Below, one piece after another: positions 1 through 8,733 of a stretch of DNA of 64,000 nt. Origin of the DNA: Ferrovibrio sp. (GTDB taxonomy: Bacteria; Pseudomonadota; Alphaproteobacteria; Ferrovibrionales; Ferrovibrionaceae); NCBI GenBank assembly GCA_017991315.1, contig JAGOQS010000002.1:248001-312000 (forward strand), read 5' to 3'. Position 1 is the first letter of the stretch, and every line of letters starts with the position of its first letter. The notes under the pieces are model-generated. The model did no database searches. It saw only the letters and a list, made by a program, of their open reading frames with translations, and had not been told where the DNA came from. The translations under genes and the position numbers were made by a program.

Positions 1-1
1 C

Positions 2-367
2 CGTCTCGGCGCCGATCCACTGGTGATCAAGGCCACCCGCGTCGATGCGGTTTATGGCCTGGTCGGCCTGATGGACGAAGCGCTGGCCGCCGCGCCCAGG
101 CTTGGGCATGCGCCGCCGCTGCTGTTGCTCTATGGCGCCAAGGATGAAGTGATCCGCCGCGAACCTGTCGAGCGTTTCGTCGCCAGCCTCAATAGCCGCC
201 GCCGCATCGTGCTCTACGATACCGGCTGGCACATGCTGCTGCGCGATTTGCAGGGCCAGCGGGTGTGGCGCGATGTCGCGGCCTGGGTCGCTGATCGAAA
301 TGCTCCCTTGCCCTCGGGCCGCGAAACCTTCACGCTGCCGCTATTCGCTAAGGAACGGGGTGAATGA
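2..367 (+). CDS. alpha/beta hydrolase, lysophospholipase-like (C-terminal part)
   Basis: The 5' part of the gene lies outside the window; the reading frame is open from base 2. The visible 121 residues form the C-terminal third of an alpha/beta hydrolase of the lysophospholipase/monoacylglycerol lipase type. The segment LLLLYGAKDEVI carries the expected catalytic Asp after the penultimate strand, and DTGWHMLLRD carries the catalytic His. The nucleophile Ser elbow is outside the window. The substrate is probably a carboxylic ester such as an acylglycerol, but this is inferred from the family. The stop codon overlaps the start of the next gene (ATGA), so the two are probably co-translated. Confidence 0.8.
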   Translation, partial: RLGADPLVIKATRVDAVYGLVGLMDEALAAAPRLGHAPPLLLLYGAKDEVIRREPVERFVASLNSRRRIVLYDTGWHMLLRDLQGQRVWRDVAAWVADRNAPLPSGRETFTLPLFAKERGE

Positions 368-831
368 AGCGAACGGCCTGGGCTGAAGCTCTGTGGATTC
401 TGATCGGCATGGTGCCAGTACTCGGCCTCATTCTGGTGCTGATCGACGCCGAACATGGCCTCGCCCTCACCTCGCTGGGCAGCACCGCTGTGCTGCTATT
501 CTGCTTTCCCGAACATGAAGGCCTGCGCCCCAGCGTGGTACTCATCACGCATCTGGCCGGTGCCCTGATCGGCTTCGGCCTGCTCTACAGCGTCGGCAGC
601 CATGGCTGGAGCATGGCGCTGGGCGTGGCGCTGATCGCGGTGCTGATGAAGGCAACGGACATGATGCACCCGCCGGCCGGCGCCAACCCGCTGATCGTGC
701 TGAATGTGAAGCCCGGCCTCGGCTTCCTGCTAGACCCCCTGCTGCTGGCGCTGGGGATCGTGTTGCTGGGGGTTTTTCTGTGGAGCCGGCTGCGGCCCGG
801 TTCGTACTGGCCGGCGCGCTGGGGCCTTTAG
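364..831 (+). CDS. HPP family membrane protein
   Basis: A 155-residue hydrophobic protein with about four membrane helices. It contains the family signature MMHPPAGANPL near residue 100, the His-Pro-Pro motif that names the HPP family. Members are integral inner-membrane proteins; some have been linked to nitrite transport in plastids and cyanobacteria, but the bacterial role is mostly unknown. The start overlaps the stop of the hydrolase gene by 4 bases, which suggests one transcript. The length is at the short end for the family. Downstream, the gene is followed within 7 bases by a MITE-like repeat element. Confidence 0.85.
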   Translation: MKRTAWAEALWILIGMVPVLGLILVLIDAEHGLALTSLGSTAVLLFCFPEHEGLRPSVVLITHLAGALIGFGLLYSVGSHGWSMALGVALIAVLMKATDMMHPPAGANPLIVLNVKPGLGFLLDPLLLALGIVLLGVFLWSRLRPGSYWPARWGL

Positions 832-837
832 CGACCG

Positions 838-1111
838 CTAGAGCGTTTCCTCTTCATATTGAACCAGCTGCGTTGCGTCTGGAGGCGGTAGGCCGCTAGG
901 AGAGGTGCGCAGCAGGTACCGGAGGTACCTGCAAGCGCGTCGACGACGCGGATGCCGCCTCCAGACGGAACCCCTTTGGGGCCGGGCGCTTTTGCGTTTT
1001 GAGCGTGTCGCCCGGCTTGGCCGTAGCCCCACTACGCCCTGCGCCGGGCTCCTCCTCAAAACGCAAAATCGCCTCGGCGCAGCGATTCAATATGAAGAGG
1101 AAACGCTCTAG
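838..1111. mobile_element. MITE-like element with perfect 26-bp terminal inverted repeats
   Basis: Bases 838-863 and 1086-1111 are exact reverse complements, and both ends finish in CTAG. Inside are two adjacent long hairpins. The first has perfect 13-bp arms at 876-888 and 955-967 with a nested hairpin at 912-920/924-932. The second has perfect 14-bp arms at 990-1003 and 1055-1068 with further paired arms at 1010-1016/1043-1049 and 1022-1026/1032-1036. There is no transposase gene and no credible coding region. Size, terminal repeats and possible CTAG target duplication fit a non-autonomous transposable element. IS5-family (YTAR target) or IS630-family (TA target) parentage is possible but not shown. 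There is only one copy in this window. Confidence 0.75.
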
Positions 1112-1413
1112 GCCAGCCAGAACATTCTATTGATATCGAGCGGCGACATGCGGCGGCCATTGCCGCTGCCGTCATAGGTCACCGGCGCATCGCGGAATTC
1201 GCGGATGCGATCGGGATTGGCGTTGTCGGAGCGCTGCTCGCGGGTGATCACCGACACGATGCGCAGCATCGTCTGCAGATTGACCTCGACGCCGGCCGCG
1301 GCACCATCGGTGACGCGGGCGATTTTCGACGTGGCGACAGCCCCTATCGGCGCATCAAGCGTGGCGCGGTAGATCGGGCTGGTCGGCAGGATCGGTGTAA
1401 TGGTGTCGGCCAT
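1108..1413 (-). CDS. hypothetical protein (101 aa)
   Basis: I do not recognise this 101-residue protein. It has no membrane segment, signal peptide or cysteine. The middle part (TSKIARVTDGAAAGVEVNL) is followed by a charged stretch ending NGRRMSPLDINRMFWLA. Codon use resembles its neighbours. A plausible sigma-70-type promoter lies just upstream, so the mRNA may be leaderless or nearly so. The TAG stop codon falls inside the terminal repeat of the MITE-like element, so the natural C-terminus may have been changed by its insertion. It lies downstream of the aldolase gene on the same strand. Confidence 0.6.
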   Translation of the reverse strand: MADTITPILPTSPIYRATLDAPIGAVATSKIARVTDGAAAGVEVNLQTMLRIVSVITREQRSDNANPDRIREFRDAPVTYDGSGNGRRMSPLDINRMFWLA

Positions 1414-1422
1414 AATGCGTTA

Positions 1423-1450
1423 AGTATAACGCCAGGAGCCGCCGGGCCAA
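1423..1450 (-). promoter_or_regulatory. candidate sigma-70 promoter for the 101-aa gene
   Basis: Read on the minus strand, TTGGCC (1450-1445) and TATACT (1428-1423) are separated by 16 bases. The -10 box ends only about 9 bases before the ATG at 1413 and no Shine-Dalgarno sequence is visible, which would give a leaderless or very short leader transcript. This is a pattern-based prediction only. Confidence 0.4.
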
Positions 1451-1551
1451 CCGCTTTCTTTGGTTAATCGCGGAAAAGCGGGAAATCCGCCACCAATTCC
1501 ACCGCCGGTGGCTGCCGAAAGGCCGAGCCGCCGGCGGTGCTATGGTTAATC

Positions 1552-2334
1552 TCAGCCTTCGAGATGGCTGCGGAAGCGGCGCACGATGTCGCGCGTCGCC
1601 TTGGTCAGCAGGCCCTGATCGACACCGACAGCGACGAAGGTGAAGCCGGCATCGAAGTAGCGCTTCGCGTCTTCCTCGTTCGGCGCCAGGATGCCAGCCG
1701 GCTTGCCGGCGGCCTTGCACAATTCCAGCGCCTTCATGATCGCCGCCTGGGCTTCCGGATGCGCCGCATTGCCGAGATGGCCGACATCGGCGGAAAGATC
1801 GGCCGGGCCGATGAAGATGCCGTCAACGCCATCCTGCTTGGCGATGGCCGGGATGCGGTTCACGGCGGCCAGTGTCTCCACCTGCACCAGCACACCCAGT
1901 TCCTCCTCGACGCGCTTGTGGTAATCCGCCACCAGGCCATAGCGGTTGGCACGCTGCGACATCGACACGCCGCGGATGCCCTTGGGCGGATAGCGCGTCG
2001 CCGAAACGGCGGCGGCGGCTTCGTTTTCATCCTGCACGAAGGGCAGGATCAGGTTCGGCGCACCGATATCGAGGAAACGCTTGATCAGGATCGGATCATT
2101 CCAGGCCGGGCGGACCACCGGCGTGGCGGTGTTGGCATCGATCTGCATCGCCTGCAACTGCTGCAGCACCATCGGCAGTTCGTTCGGCGAATGCTCCGTA
2201 TCCAGCACCACCCAGTCGAAGCCGGCCGTTGCGATGATCTCGGCAGCGATATTGGAGCACAGCATGCTCCACAATCCGATCTGCGGGCGGCCCTCGGCCA
2301 GCGCCTTCTTGAAGGCATTGCGGGGTATCTGCAT
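1552..2334 (-). CDS. HpcH/HpaI family aldolase
   Basis: This 260-residue protein is a class II pyruvate-type aldolase related to 4-hydroxy-2-oxo-heptane-1,7-dioate aldolase (HpaI) and 2-keto-3-deoxy-L-rhamnonate aldolase. Family features are GFDWVVLDTEHSPNE near residue 40 (Asp/Glu and catalytic His), VRPAWNDP, LGVLVQVET (metal-binding Glu) and GIFIGPADLSADVG (metal-binding Asp). These enzymes reversibly cleave 2-keto-3-deoxy acids to pyruvate and an aldehyde. The start at 2334 is chosen because GGAGGAAACGCC directly precedes it. The gene stands alone, so the physiological substrate cannot be read from context. Confidence 0.88.
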   Translation of the reverse strand: MQIPRNAFKKALAEGRPQIGLWSMLCSNIAAEIIATAGFDWVVLDTEHSPNELPMVLQQLQAMQIDANTATPVVRPAWNDPILIKRFLDIGAPNLILPFVQDENEAAAAVSATRYPPKGIRGVSMSQRANRYGLVADYHKRVEEELGVLVQVETLAAVNRIPAIAKQDGVDGIFIGPADLSADVGHLGNAAHPEAQAAIMKALELCKAAGKPAGILAPNEEDAKRYFDAGFTFVAVGVDQGLLTKATRDIVRRFRSHLEG

Positions 2335-2502
2335 GGCGTTTCCTCCGGGTCGTTCATTAACGGGGCCGGCTGTCATGCCAACCGTTAATATGTGCTTATG
2401 GGCCGCCTGGGTTGCAGAAAGGCGACGAAAAAGTCTTAACCAGGGCGGCGGGCTTTTGCTACAGTCTGGCCACGATATTCCCTCCGACAGGAAACTCAAA
2501 TC

Positions 2503-3075
2503 ATGGATCAGCTTCCCGCCACGCGGAGCCAGGCCGGACAGCAGCGCGGCCTTTCGGTCGGGCGCAGCGGCCAGGCCGGCGACAACCTGCACAGCGCCAA
2601 GGATTACCTCACCTTTGCCATCGACACCCAGGTCTATGGCATCGATATCCTGAGTGTGCGCGAGATCCGCGCCTGGACCGACGTGACCAACCTGCCGAAC
2701 ACACCGGAATTCGTGCGCGGCATCATCAATCTGCGCGGCACCATCGTGCCGATCTATGATCTGCGCGTCCGCCTCGGCGGCGGCACCACCAAGCCGACCC
2801 GCATGCATGTGGTGATCGTGGTGGTAGCTGCGAACGGCACCTTCGGCCTACTGGTCGATAGCGTGTCGGATATCCTCTCGATCGAGGACCGCGAATTGCA
2901 GGCGGTGCCGGAAACCGATGCGTCTTCCGACTACCGTTTCCTCGCCGCCATTGCGGCGCGCGAGGAGCGCATGGTGTCGATCATCGACCTCGACAGCCTG
3001 GTCACCGGCCAGGCCGCAGCGCAGTTGCAGAGCATCGCGTCGCAGCCCGCTCCTGCCGCCATCGGTGTGCAATAG
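2503..3075 (+). CDS. cheW: chemotaxis coupling protein CheW
   Basis: This 190-residue protein has a CheW domain at roughly residues 33-170: DYLTFAIDTQVYGIDILSVREI, then FVRGIINLRGTIVPIYDLR and GLLVDSVSDIL. CheW links chemoreceptor signalling tips to the kinase CheA at the membrane array. The first 30 residues are a polar, probably disordered extension, and the C-terminus is Ala/Gln/Pro-rich. A chemoreceptor gene follows on the same strand, but no cheA, cheY, cheB or cheR is present, so the rest of the pathway is encoded elsewhere. AGGAAA precedes the ATG. Confidence 0.9.
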   Translation: MDQLPATRSQAGQQRGLSVGRSGQAGDNLHSAKDYLTFAIDTQVYGIDILSVREIRAWTDVTNLPNTPEFVRGIINLRGTIVPIYDLRVRLGGGTTKPTRMHVVIVVVAANGTFGLLVDSVSDILSIEDRELQAVPETDASSDYRFLAAIAAREERMVSIIDLDSLVTGQAAAQLQSIASQPAPAAIGVQ

Positions 3076-3252
3076 CACCTAAAGCCGCGCAACGATCAGT
3101 ACACCGATAGCTGATCTGTATACGCACCTCATTCGCCTCTAATTAGTCGCGAAATCAGCTGCGTATTAACTTTCGCTATTGTTAGCGATTGCTCACTCGA
3201 CCTATAAGAAGTGGTTGCGTTACTGGCAGTACCCGATCCGAGGAGAAGATCG

Positions 3253-4968
3253 ATGCTGTTCTCGCGCCTATCGTTAAACGCCAAATCCATGTTGCTGACC
3301 GGGCTGATCGCACTGGCCTTTGCTGGCCTGTATCTGACGGATCAGTATTTCCCTGGCAGCACCAACATCGCCTTGTTGGTAACAGCCATCGTGCTGATTG
3401 CACTGTCCACACTGCTGCTGCGCGATATCGCGGCACCGCTGCAGGGCTTGAGCGCGACACTGCAAAGCTTGGCCGAAGGACACGCGGTGGAAGCCATCGC
3501 CGGCCAGGGCCGCGGCGACGAGATCGGCGCTATAGCCGCCGCAGCCACCGCCTTGCGCGACAGCCAGCTTGCCGCGACCCGCATCGAAAGCGCGCTGACC
3601 GGCACCACCACCAATGTGATGATTGCCGATAGCGAAAACCGCATCGTCTACTGCAACACCGCCGTGATTGCGCTGCTGCGCAATGCCGCCGCCGATATCC
3701 GCAAGGATCTGCCGCATTTCGATCCCGATGCCCTGGTCGGCAACAAGATCGATGTGTTCCACAAGAATCCGGCGCATCAGCGCGGCCTGCTGGAGAAACT
3801 CGCCAGCACCTATCGCACCAGCATCACGGTGGGCGGCCGGCGCTTCACCCTGATTGCCAATCCGGTGCTGAATCGCCAGGGCGCGCGGCTCGGCACCGTG
3901 GTGGAATGGTCCGATGTCACCGAGCAGTTGCGGCTGGAAAGCGAAGTGATCGCCGCCATCGCCATGGCCAGCGACAAGGGCTTTGCCGAACGCATGGACC
4001 TCACCGGCAAGAGCGGCTTCCTGCGCCAGCTCGGCGAGGCGGTGAACACACTCTCGGATAAATGCCAGGGCATGACCCGCGATATCGCCGCCACCATGGA
4101 AGCGATGGCGCGCGGCGACCTCAGCCGCCGCGTCGAAGGCGACTATCCCGGCATCTTCGGCGAATTGCGCGACGGCGCCAACGAGACGCTGGAGAAATTG
4201 CGCGACGTGGTGTCGCGAATCACATCCAGCGCCACCCAGGTGCGCGATGCCTCGGCGGAAATTTCCGCCGGCAGCCAGGATCTGGCGCAGCGCACCGAGG
4301 CCCAGGCCGCGGCGCTTGAGGAAACCGCCGCCTCGATGCATGAAGTCACCACCACGGTGCGGCAGAATGCCGAGAATGCCCAGGCCGCCAGCAATCTGAG
4401 CCGGGATGCCCGCGATACCGCCGAAAAGGGCGGCGATGTGGCGCAGCAGGCGGTGGCCGCCGTGAGCCGCATCGAAGAAAGCGCGCGCAAGATCGGCGAC
4501 ATCGTGGCGCTGATCGACGAGATCGCGTTCCAGACCAACCTGCTGGCGTTGAATGCTTCCGTGGAAGCGGCACGCGCCGGCGAGGCCGGCAAGGGCTTTG
4601 CCGTGGTGGCGCAGGAAGTGCGCGCCCTGGCCCAGCGCTCGGCCAACGCCTCGAAGGACATCAAGGCGCTGATCAGCGAGTCCAATGCCCAGGTGAAAAG
4701 CGGCGCCGGTTTGGTGCAGCAGGCCGGCGCCTCGCTCACCGAGATTGTCGGCGCGGTGAAGAAGGTGGCCGATATCGTCGCCGAGATCGCCATGGCCTCG
4801 TCGGAACAGTCGCGCGGCCTTGATGAAGTGAATACGGCCATCGGCAACATGGACGAGATGACCCAGCGCAATGGCGCCATGGTGGAGCAGACCACGGCCT
4901 CGGCGCAGCAGATGGCCAGCCTGGGCCAGACACTCTCGGAAATCGTTGGTTATTTCCGGCTTAAGTAA
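3253..4968 (+). CDS. methyl-accepting chemotaxis protein with PAS sensor
   Basis: A 571-residue chemoreceptor. Two membrane helices (about 12-30 and 38-56) are joined by a loop of only about a dozen residues, so there is no periplasmic ligand domain. Next come a short HAMP-like segment, a PAS domain (about 115-235, starting [23 protein letters not shown]), a second HAMP region (about 265-330) and the MCP signalling coiled coil. The hairpin tip contains the conserved [20 protein letters not shown] segment. Sensing is therefore probably cytoplasmic, for example redox or energy state through PAS. GAGGAGAAG precedes the start. It is paired with cheW upstream. Confidence 0.92.
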   Translation: MLFSRLSLNAKSMLLTGLIALAFAGLYLTDQYFPGSTNIALLVTAIVLIALSTLLLRDIAAPLQGLSATLQSLAEGHAVEAIAGQGRGDEIGAIAAAATALRDSQLAATRIESALTGTTTNVMIADSENRIVYCNTAVIALLRNAAADIRKDLPHFDPDALVGNKIDVFHKNPAHQRGLLEKLASTYRTSITVGGRRFTLIANPVLNRQGARLGTVVEWSDVTEQLRLESEVIAAIAMASDKGFAERMDLTGKSGFLRQLGEAVNTLSDKCQGMTRDIAATMEAMARGDLSRRVEGDYPGIFGELRDGANETLEKLRDVVSRITSSATQVRDASAEISAGSQDLAQRTEAQAAALEETAASMHEVTTTVRQNAENAQAASNLSRDARDTAEKGGDVAQQAVAAVSRIEESARKIGDIVALIDEIAFQTNLLALNASVEAARAGEAGKGFAVVAQEVRALAQRSANASKDIKALISESNAQVKSGAGLVQQAGASLTEIVGAVKKVADIVAEIAMASSEQSRGLDEVNTAIGNMDEMTQRNGAMVEQTTASAQQMASLGQTLSEIVGYFRLK

Positions 4969-5005
4969 TTGATTCTACTGAATGGGGGCTGGCCGGAGGG
5001 GTATT

Positions 5006-5048
5006 CGGCGGGTTGACGTGCCGGGCTTTGCCCGGCATCTTCCCGCCG
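5006..5048 (+). other. two-tier hairpin upstream of transketolase
   Basis: Outer arms 5006-5012 and 5042-5048 (CGGCGGG/CCCGCCG) enclose an inner hairpin TGCCGGGC-TTT-GCCCGGCA at 5019-5037. No U-tract follows, so it is a weak candidate for intrinsic termination. It may end the chemoreceptor transcript or form a 5' leader structure of tkt. Confidence 0.4.
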
Positions 5049-5082
5049 CCATTCCTGAAAATATGCCGGATTCCCCAATACC

Positions 5083-7098
5083 ATGACGCAGGCCGCGACC
5101 GTCACCGTTCCCCCGCACGCCCTTCCCGCCAGCCATGCCGACATGGCCAATGCCATCCGGGCACTCTCCATGGATGCCGTGCAGGCGGCGAATTCCGGCC
5201 ATCCCGGCATGCCGATGGGCATGGCCGATGTGGCGACGGTGCTGTTCACCCGCTTCCTGAAAGTCGATCCGGCCCGGCCCTCCTGGCCGAACCGCGACCG
5301 CTTCATCCTTTCCGCCGGCCATGGCTCGATGCTGCTCTACTCGCTGCTGCATCTCACCGGCTACAAGGACATGACGCTGGAGGAGTTGAAGAACTTCCGC
5401 CAGATCGGCAGCCGCACCGCCGGCCATCCCGAATTCGGCCATGCCGATGGCATCGAGACCACCACCGGCCCGCTGGGCCAGGGCATTGCCAATGCGGTCG
5501 GCTTCGCACTGGCCGAGCGGCTGCTCAACGCCCGCTTCGGCGATGCCGTGGTCAATCACTTCACCTATGTGATCGCCGGCGACGGCTGCCTGATGGAAGG
5601 CATCAGCCACGAAGCCATCTCGCTGGCCGGCCATCTCAAGCTGAACAAGCTGATCGTGCTGTTCGACGACAACGGCATTTCCATCGACGGCCCGACCTCG
5701 CTGTCGGTGAGCGACGACCAGCTCGCGCGCTTCAAGGCGTCCGGCTGGAACACCGCCGCTGTCGACGGCCATGACGCGGAAGCGGTTGCCGCCGCTATTG
5801 CCGCCGCGCAGAAGAGCGACAAGCCGACCATGATCGCCTGCAAGACGGTGATCGGCTTCGGCGCGCCGAAGAAGGCTGGCACCTCCGGCGTGCATGGCTC
5901 GCCGCTCGGCCCCGACGAGATCAAGGGCGCGCGCGAAAAGCTCGGCTGGCCCTATGCGCCGTTCGAGATTCCGGCCCCGATCCTCAACGCCTGGCGCCAG
6001 GCTGGCAGCAATGGCGCGGCATTCTCCGCCGCCTGGGACAAGGCTTTCGCCACGCTGCCCGCTGCCGACCGCGCCGAATTCGAGCGCCGCATGACGGGCG
6101 ACCTGCCGGCCGAGTATGACGCCACGATCAAGGCCTATATCGCCAAGCTGGTGGCCGACAAGCCGAAATGGGCGACCCGCAAGTCGTCGCAGATGGCACT
6201 GGAAGCGATCAACCCGGTGGTGCCGGAAGCCATCGGCGGCTCCGCCGACCTCACCGGCTCGAACAACACCAAGACCGCCGGCCTCGATCCGGTGAAGCCC
6301 GGCGACTTCAAGGGCCGTTACATCTATTACGGCGTGCGCGAGCATGGCATGGCGGCGGCGATGAACGGCCTGGCGCTGCATGGCGGCGTCATCCCCTATG
6401 GCGGCACCTTCCTGGTGTTCAGCGACTATTGCCGCAATTCGATCCGTCTCTCGGCCCTGATGGGCCAGCGCGTGATCTATGTCATGACGCATGACTCGAT
6501 CGGCCTCGGCGAAGACGGCCCGACGCATCAGCCGGTGGAACACACCGCCTCGCTGCGTGCCATCCCCAACCTGCTGGTGCTGCGCCCGGCCGACGCGGTG
6601 GAAACCGCCGAAGCCTGGGATATCGCGCTGCGCTCGAAGGACCGCCCTTCCCTGCTCTGCCTCACCCGGCAGGACCTGGCCGCCGTGCGCGTCACCGATG
6701 CTGGTGAAAACCTCTCGGCCAAGGGCGGCTATGAACTGCGCGCGGCGGAAGGCACCGCGAAAGTCACCCTGCTCGCCACCGGTTCAGAAATCTCCATCGC
6801 CATGGCGGCGCGCGACCTGCTGCAGCAGCAGGGGATCGGCACCCGCGTGGTGTCGCTGCCCTGCTTCGAGCTGTTCGACGAGCAGCCGGAAGCCTACCGC
6901 AAGGCCGTGCTCGGCCCGGGCACGGTGCGTATCGCCATCGAGGCCGGTGTGCGCCAGGGCTGGGATGCCTATATCGGCGATAACGGTGCCTTCATCGGCA
7001 TGAAGGGCTTCGGCGCTTCGGGTCCGTTCGAGAAGCTCTACCAGCATTTCGGCATCACGCCGGAAGCCGTGGTGGCGGCCGCCAAGGCGCGGCTGTAA
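5083..7098 (+). CDS. tkt: transketolase
   Basis: A 671-residue transketolase, the usual full length. It moves two-carbon ketol units between sugar phosphates in the non-oxidative pentose phosphate pathway (or Calvin cycle) using thiamine diphosphate and a divalent metal. Visible motifs include [14 protein letters not shown] near residue 38, [13 protein letters not shown], the thiamine-diphosphate region [18 protein letters not shown] (about 165-185) and the C-terminal domain segment VRIAIEAG. The transketolase motif [11 protein letters not shown] is intact (about residue 475). No other pentose-phosphate or Calvin genes adjoin it, so a housekeeping role is more likely than carbon fixation. Confidence 0.97.
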   Translation: MTQAATVTVPPHALPASHADMANAIRALSMDAVQAANSGHPGMPMGMADVATVLFTRFLKVDPARPSWPNRDRFILSAGHGSMLLYSLLHLTGYKDMTLEELKNFRQIGSRTAGHPEFGHADGIETTTGPLGQGIANAVGFALAERLLNARFGDAVVNHFTYVIAGDGCLMEGISHEAISLAGHLKLNKLIVLFDDNGISIDGPTSLSVSDDQLARFKASGWNTAAVDGHDAEAVAAAIAAAQKSDKPTMIACKTVIGFGAPKKAGTSGVHGSPLGPDEIKGAREKLGWPYAPFEIPAPILNAWRQAGSNGAAFSAAWDKAFATLPAADRAEFERRMTGDLPAEYDATIKAYIAKLVADKPKWATRKSSQMALEAINPVVPEAIGGSADLTGSNNTKTAGLDPVKPGDFKGRYIYYGVREHGMAAAMNGLALHGGVIPYGGTFLVFSDYCRNSIRLSALMGQRVIYVMTHDSIGLGEDGPTHQPVEHTASLRAIPNLLVLRPADAVETAEAWDIALRSKDRPSLLCLTRQDLAAVRVTDAGENLSAKGGYELRAAEGTAKVTLLATGSEISIAMAARDLLQQQGIGTRVVSLPCFELFDEQPEAYRKAVLGPGTVRIAIEAGVRQGWDAYIGDNGAFIGMKGFGASGPFEKLYQHFGITPEAVVAAAKARL

Positions 7099-7123
7099 GG
7101 GCGCAGCTCTTTCCCTACAAGGC

Positions 7124-7218
7124 GTCATCCTCGGACTTGATCCGAGGATCTCGTGCCGGCATGGCTAAGCAACCGATGTCATGCTCGAAGAGATGCCCGG
7201 ATCAAGTCCGGGCATGAC
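7124..7218. repeat. paired REP-like palindromes (GTCATNCCCG family)
   Basis: Two copies of one short palindromic repeat lie in opposite orientation. One has arms ATCCTCGGA/TCCGAGGAT at 7127-7135/7141-7149. The other has arms ATGCCCGGA/TCCGGGCAT at 7193-7201/7207-7215. Both carry a GTCAT/ATGAC edge. This resembles the extragenic palindromes common in alphaproteobacteria. It sits between the convergent ends of tkt and the ABC permease gene, so it could act as a bidirectional terminator. Related hairpins occur near 44141-44266 and 54306-54420. Confidence 0.7.
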
Positions 7219-7235
7219 GATGTGGGGGCGTGTCC

Positions 7236-7991
7236 CTACCGGTGCAGCCTGCGGTCCAGCGCCAGCAAGCCGGCGCTGACCGTGACGGCGAAGGCGAAGA
7301 GTATCAGCGCGATGGCCATGATCATGCGCACATCGTTGATGCTGATCGCGTTCATCAGCAGGAACCCTAAGCCGCGCTGGGAGGCGAACATCTCGCCCAG
7401 CAGCACGCCGAGCAGGGTGAGCGAGAAACCGATGCGCTGGCCGGAAACGATCTCCGGCAGGGCGGCGGGAAGCAGCACGGTACGCGCGGCGGTGAACGGA
7501 TCGAGCCGCAATGTCTTGGCGGTGCGGATATAGACCGGGCGGATATTGCGCACGGCATTGAGCGTGAAGATCGTTACCGGGATGATGCCATGCAGCGCGC
7601 CGAATGCCACCTTGGCCGAAAGGCCGAGGCCGAACAGCAGCAGCACCAGCGGGTAGAGCGTCACCTTTGGCAGGGCATAGAGGCCGACCAGCACCGGCTC
7701 CATCACCTGCCCGCTGGGCTTATGCGCGCCAAGCATGATGCCCAGCGCCAGGCCGCCCAGCGAAGCAATCAGCAGCGAATAGCCGAGCGCCCGAAGCGAT
7801 TCCCAGAGATGCGGATAGAAGTTGCTGCGCCCCAGCAGGGTGACGGCGAAGCGTACCGTCTCCGCCGGGCTGGTCAGCGCCTCGTCGCCGGCCCACCAAT
7901 GCATGCCCTGCCAGAATACCAGCACGGCAAGCGCCAGCAGCAGGAAGTCCGTAACCTTGCGCATTATCTGCCGCCCCGCATCATCTGCCAC
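7236..7991 (-). CDS. ABC transporter permease (SsuC/TauC type)
   Basis: An inner-membrane permease of 251 residues with about six helices and the permease-to-ATPase coupling loop of the BPD_transp_1 domain (VRNIRPVYIRTAKTLRLDPFTAARTVLLPAALPEI and on). It belongs to the nitrate/sulfonate/taurine class. The start may instead be the ATG at 7964 (protein begins MRKVTDF), which is more typical; the ATG at 7991 would overlap the preceding gene by 11 bases. It is the last gene of a four-gene import operon and the second of two non-identical permeases, which probably form a heterodimer. Confidence 0.88.
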   Translation of the reverse strand: MADDAGRQIMRKVTDFLLLALAVLVFWQGMHWWAGDEALTSPAETVRFAVTLLGRSNFYPHLWESLRALGYSLLIASLGGLALGIMLGAHKPSGQVMEPVLVGLYALPKVTLYPLVLLLFGLGLSAKVAFGALHGIIPVTIFTLNAVRNIRPVYIRTAKTLRLDPFTAARTVLLPAALPEIVSGQRIGFSLTLLGVLLGEMFASQRGLGFLLMNAISINDVRMIMAIALILFAFAVTVSAGLLALDRRLHR

Positions 7992-8733
7992 CCCGGCGCG
8001 CGATCAGGCGCTGTTCCCAGACATGCAGCACAGCGTTGATACTGCCGACCAGCAGCAGGATAAACAGCATCAGCGCATACATCGTGCGGTTATCGAAATT
8101 GTTGTAGGCATAGGCGATGGAATAGCCCAAGCCCCCGCCCGAGAGGATGAATTCCGAGGCGATCACGCCGATGAAGCTATAGGCCACGGAAAGCTTCACG
8201 CCGGTGAACAGATGCGGCAGGGCGGAGGGCAGCTTGATGCGCAGCGCCACGCTGAGCGGCGGCATATGATGCAAGCGCGCGGTTTTCAGCAGCACCGGCG
8301 GAATGCGATCGAGGCCATTGAGCGTACTCACGATCATCGCCACGACACCGAACAGGAAGCCGATGACGATGATCGGCAGGCGGTTGAGGCCGAAGATGAC
8401 AATGAAGATCGGATAGAACACGAAAAACGGCACCGCGTACCAGGTGGCGAGCAGCGGATCGAGCACGCGGCGCAGCCGTGGCAGGCTGTGGATCACCACG
8501 CCAAGCGCGAAGCCGACCGAGACGCAAAGCAGAAAGGCGATGCCGACATTGCCGAGCGTGGCGGCGATATCGTTGTTGAGCTTGCCGATGCGCAGCAGAC
8601 GCCACAGATTCTGCGCCATTTCGCTCGGCGGAATCATCGTCGCCTTCTTGATCCAGGCCAGCCGGCAGGCAAGCTCCAGCAGCCCGACCAGGCCGGAGAT
8701 CAACAGCAGCCTGATCCAGCCCAAGCGGCTCAC
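7981..8733 (-). CDS. ABC transporter permease (SsuC/TauC type)
   Basis: This 250-residue permease has about six membrane helices and a BPD_transp_1 domain. The coupling region is around VSTLNGLDRIPPVLLKTARLHHMPP. A leading helix (LLLISGLVGLLELACRLAWI) is followed by a periplasmic stretch. The gene begins 4 bases inside the end of the upstream ATPase gene, so the two are translationally coupled. Together with the other permease it should form the channel of a nitrate/sulfonate/NMT1-type importer. Substrate specificity cannot be read from the permease. Confidence 0.88.
   Translation of the reverse strand: MSRLGWIRLLLISGLVGLLELACRLAWIKKATMIPPSEMAQNLWRLLRIGKLNNDIAATLGNVGIAFLLCVSVGFALGVVIHSLPRLRRVLDPLLATWYAVPFFVFYPIFIVIFGLNRLPIIVIGFLFGVVAMIVSTLNGLDRIPPVLLKTARLHHMPPLSVALRIKLPSALPHLFTGVKLSVAYSFIGVIASEFILSGGGLGYSIAYAYNNFDNRTMYALMLFILLLVGSINAVLHVWEQRLIARRGGR

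Noticed and set aside
838-1111. Small open frames on both strands inside the MITE-like element
   Set aside because: They follow from the inverted-repeat sequence, are Arg-rich and have no ribosome-binding site. Nothing supports a protein.
4975-6543. Long open frame on the minus strand opposite transketolase
   Set aside because: It is an antisense shadow of tkt. Its translation is low-complexity in Arg, Gly, His and Ala with no family similarity, typical of GC-rich antisense frames.
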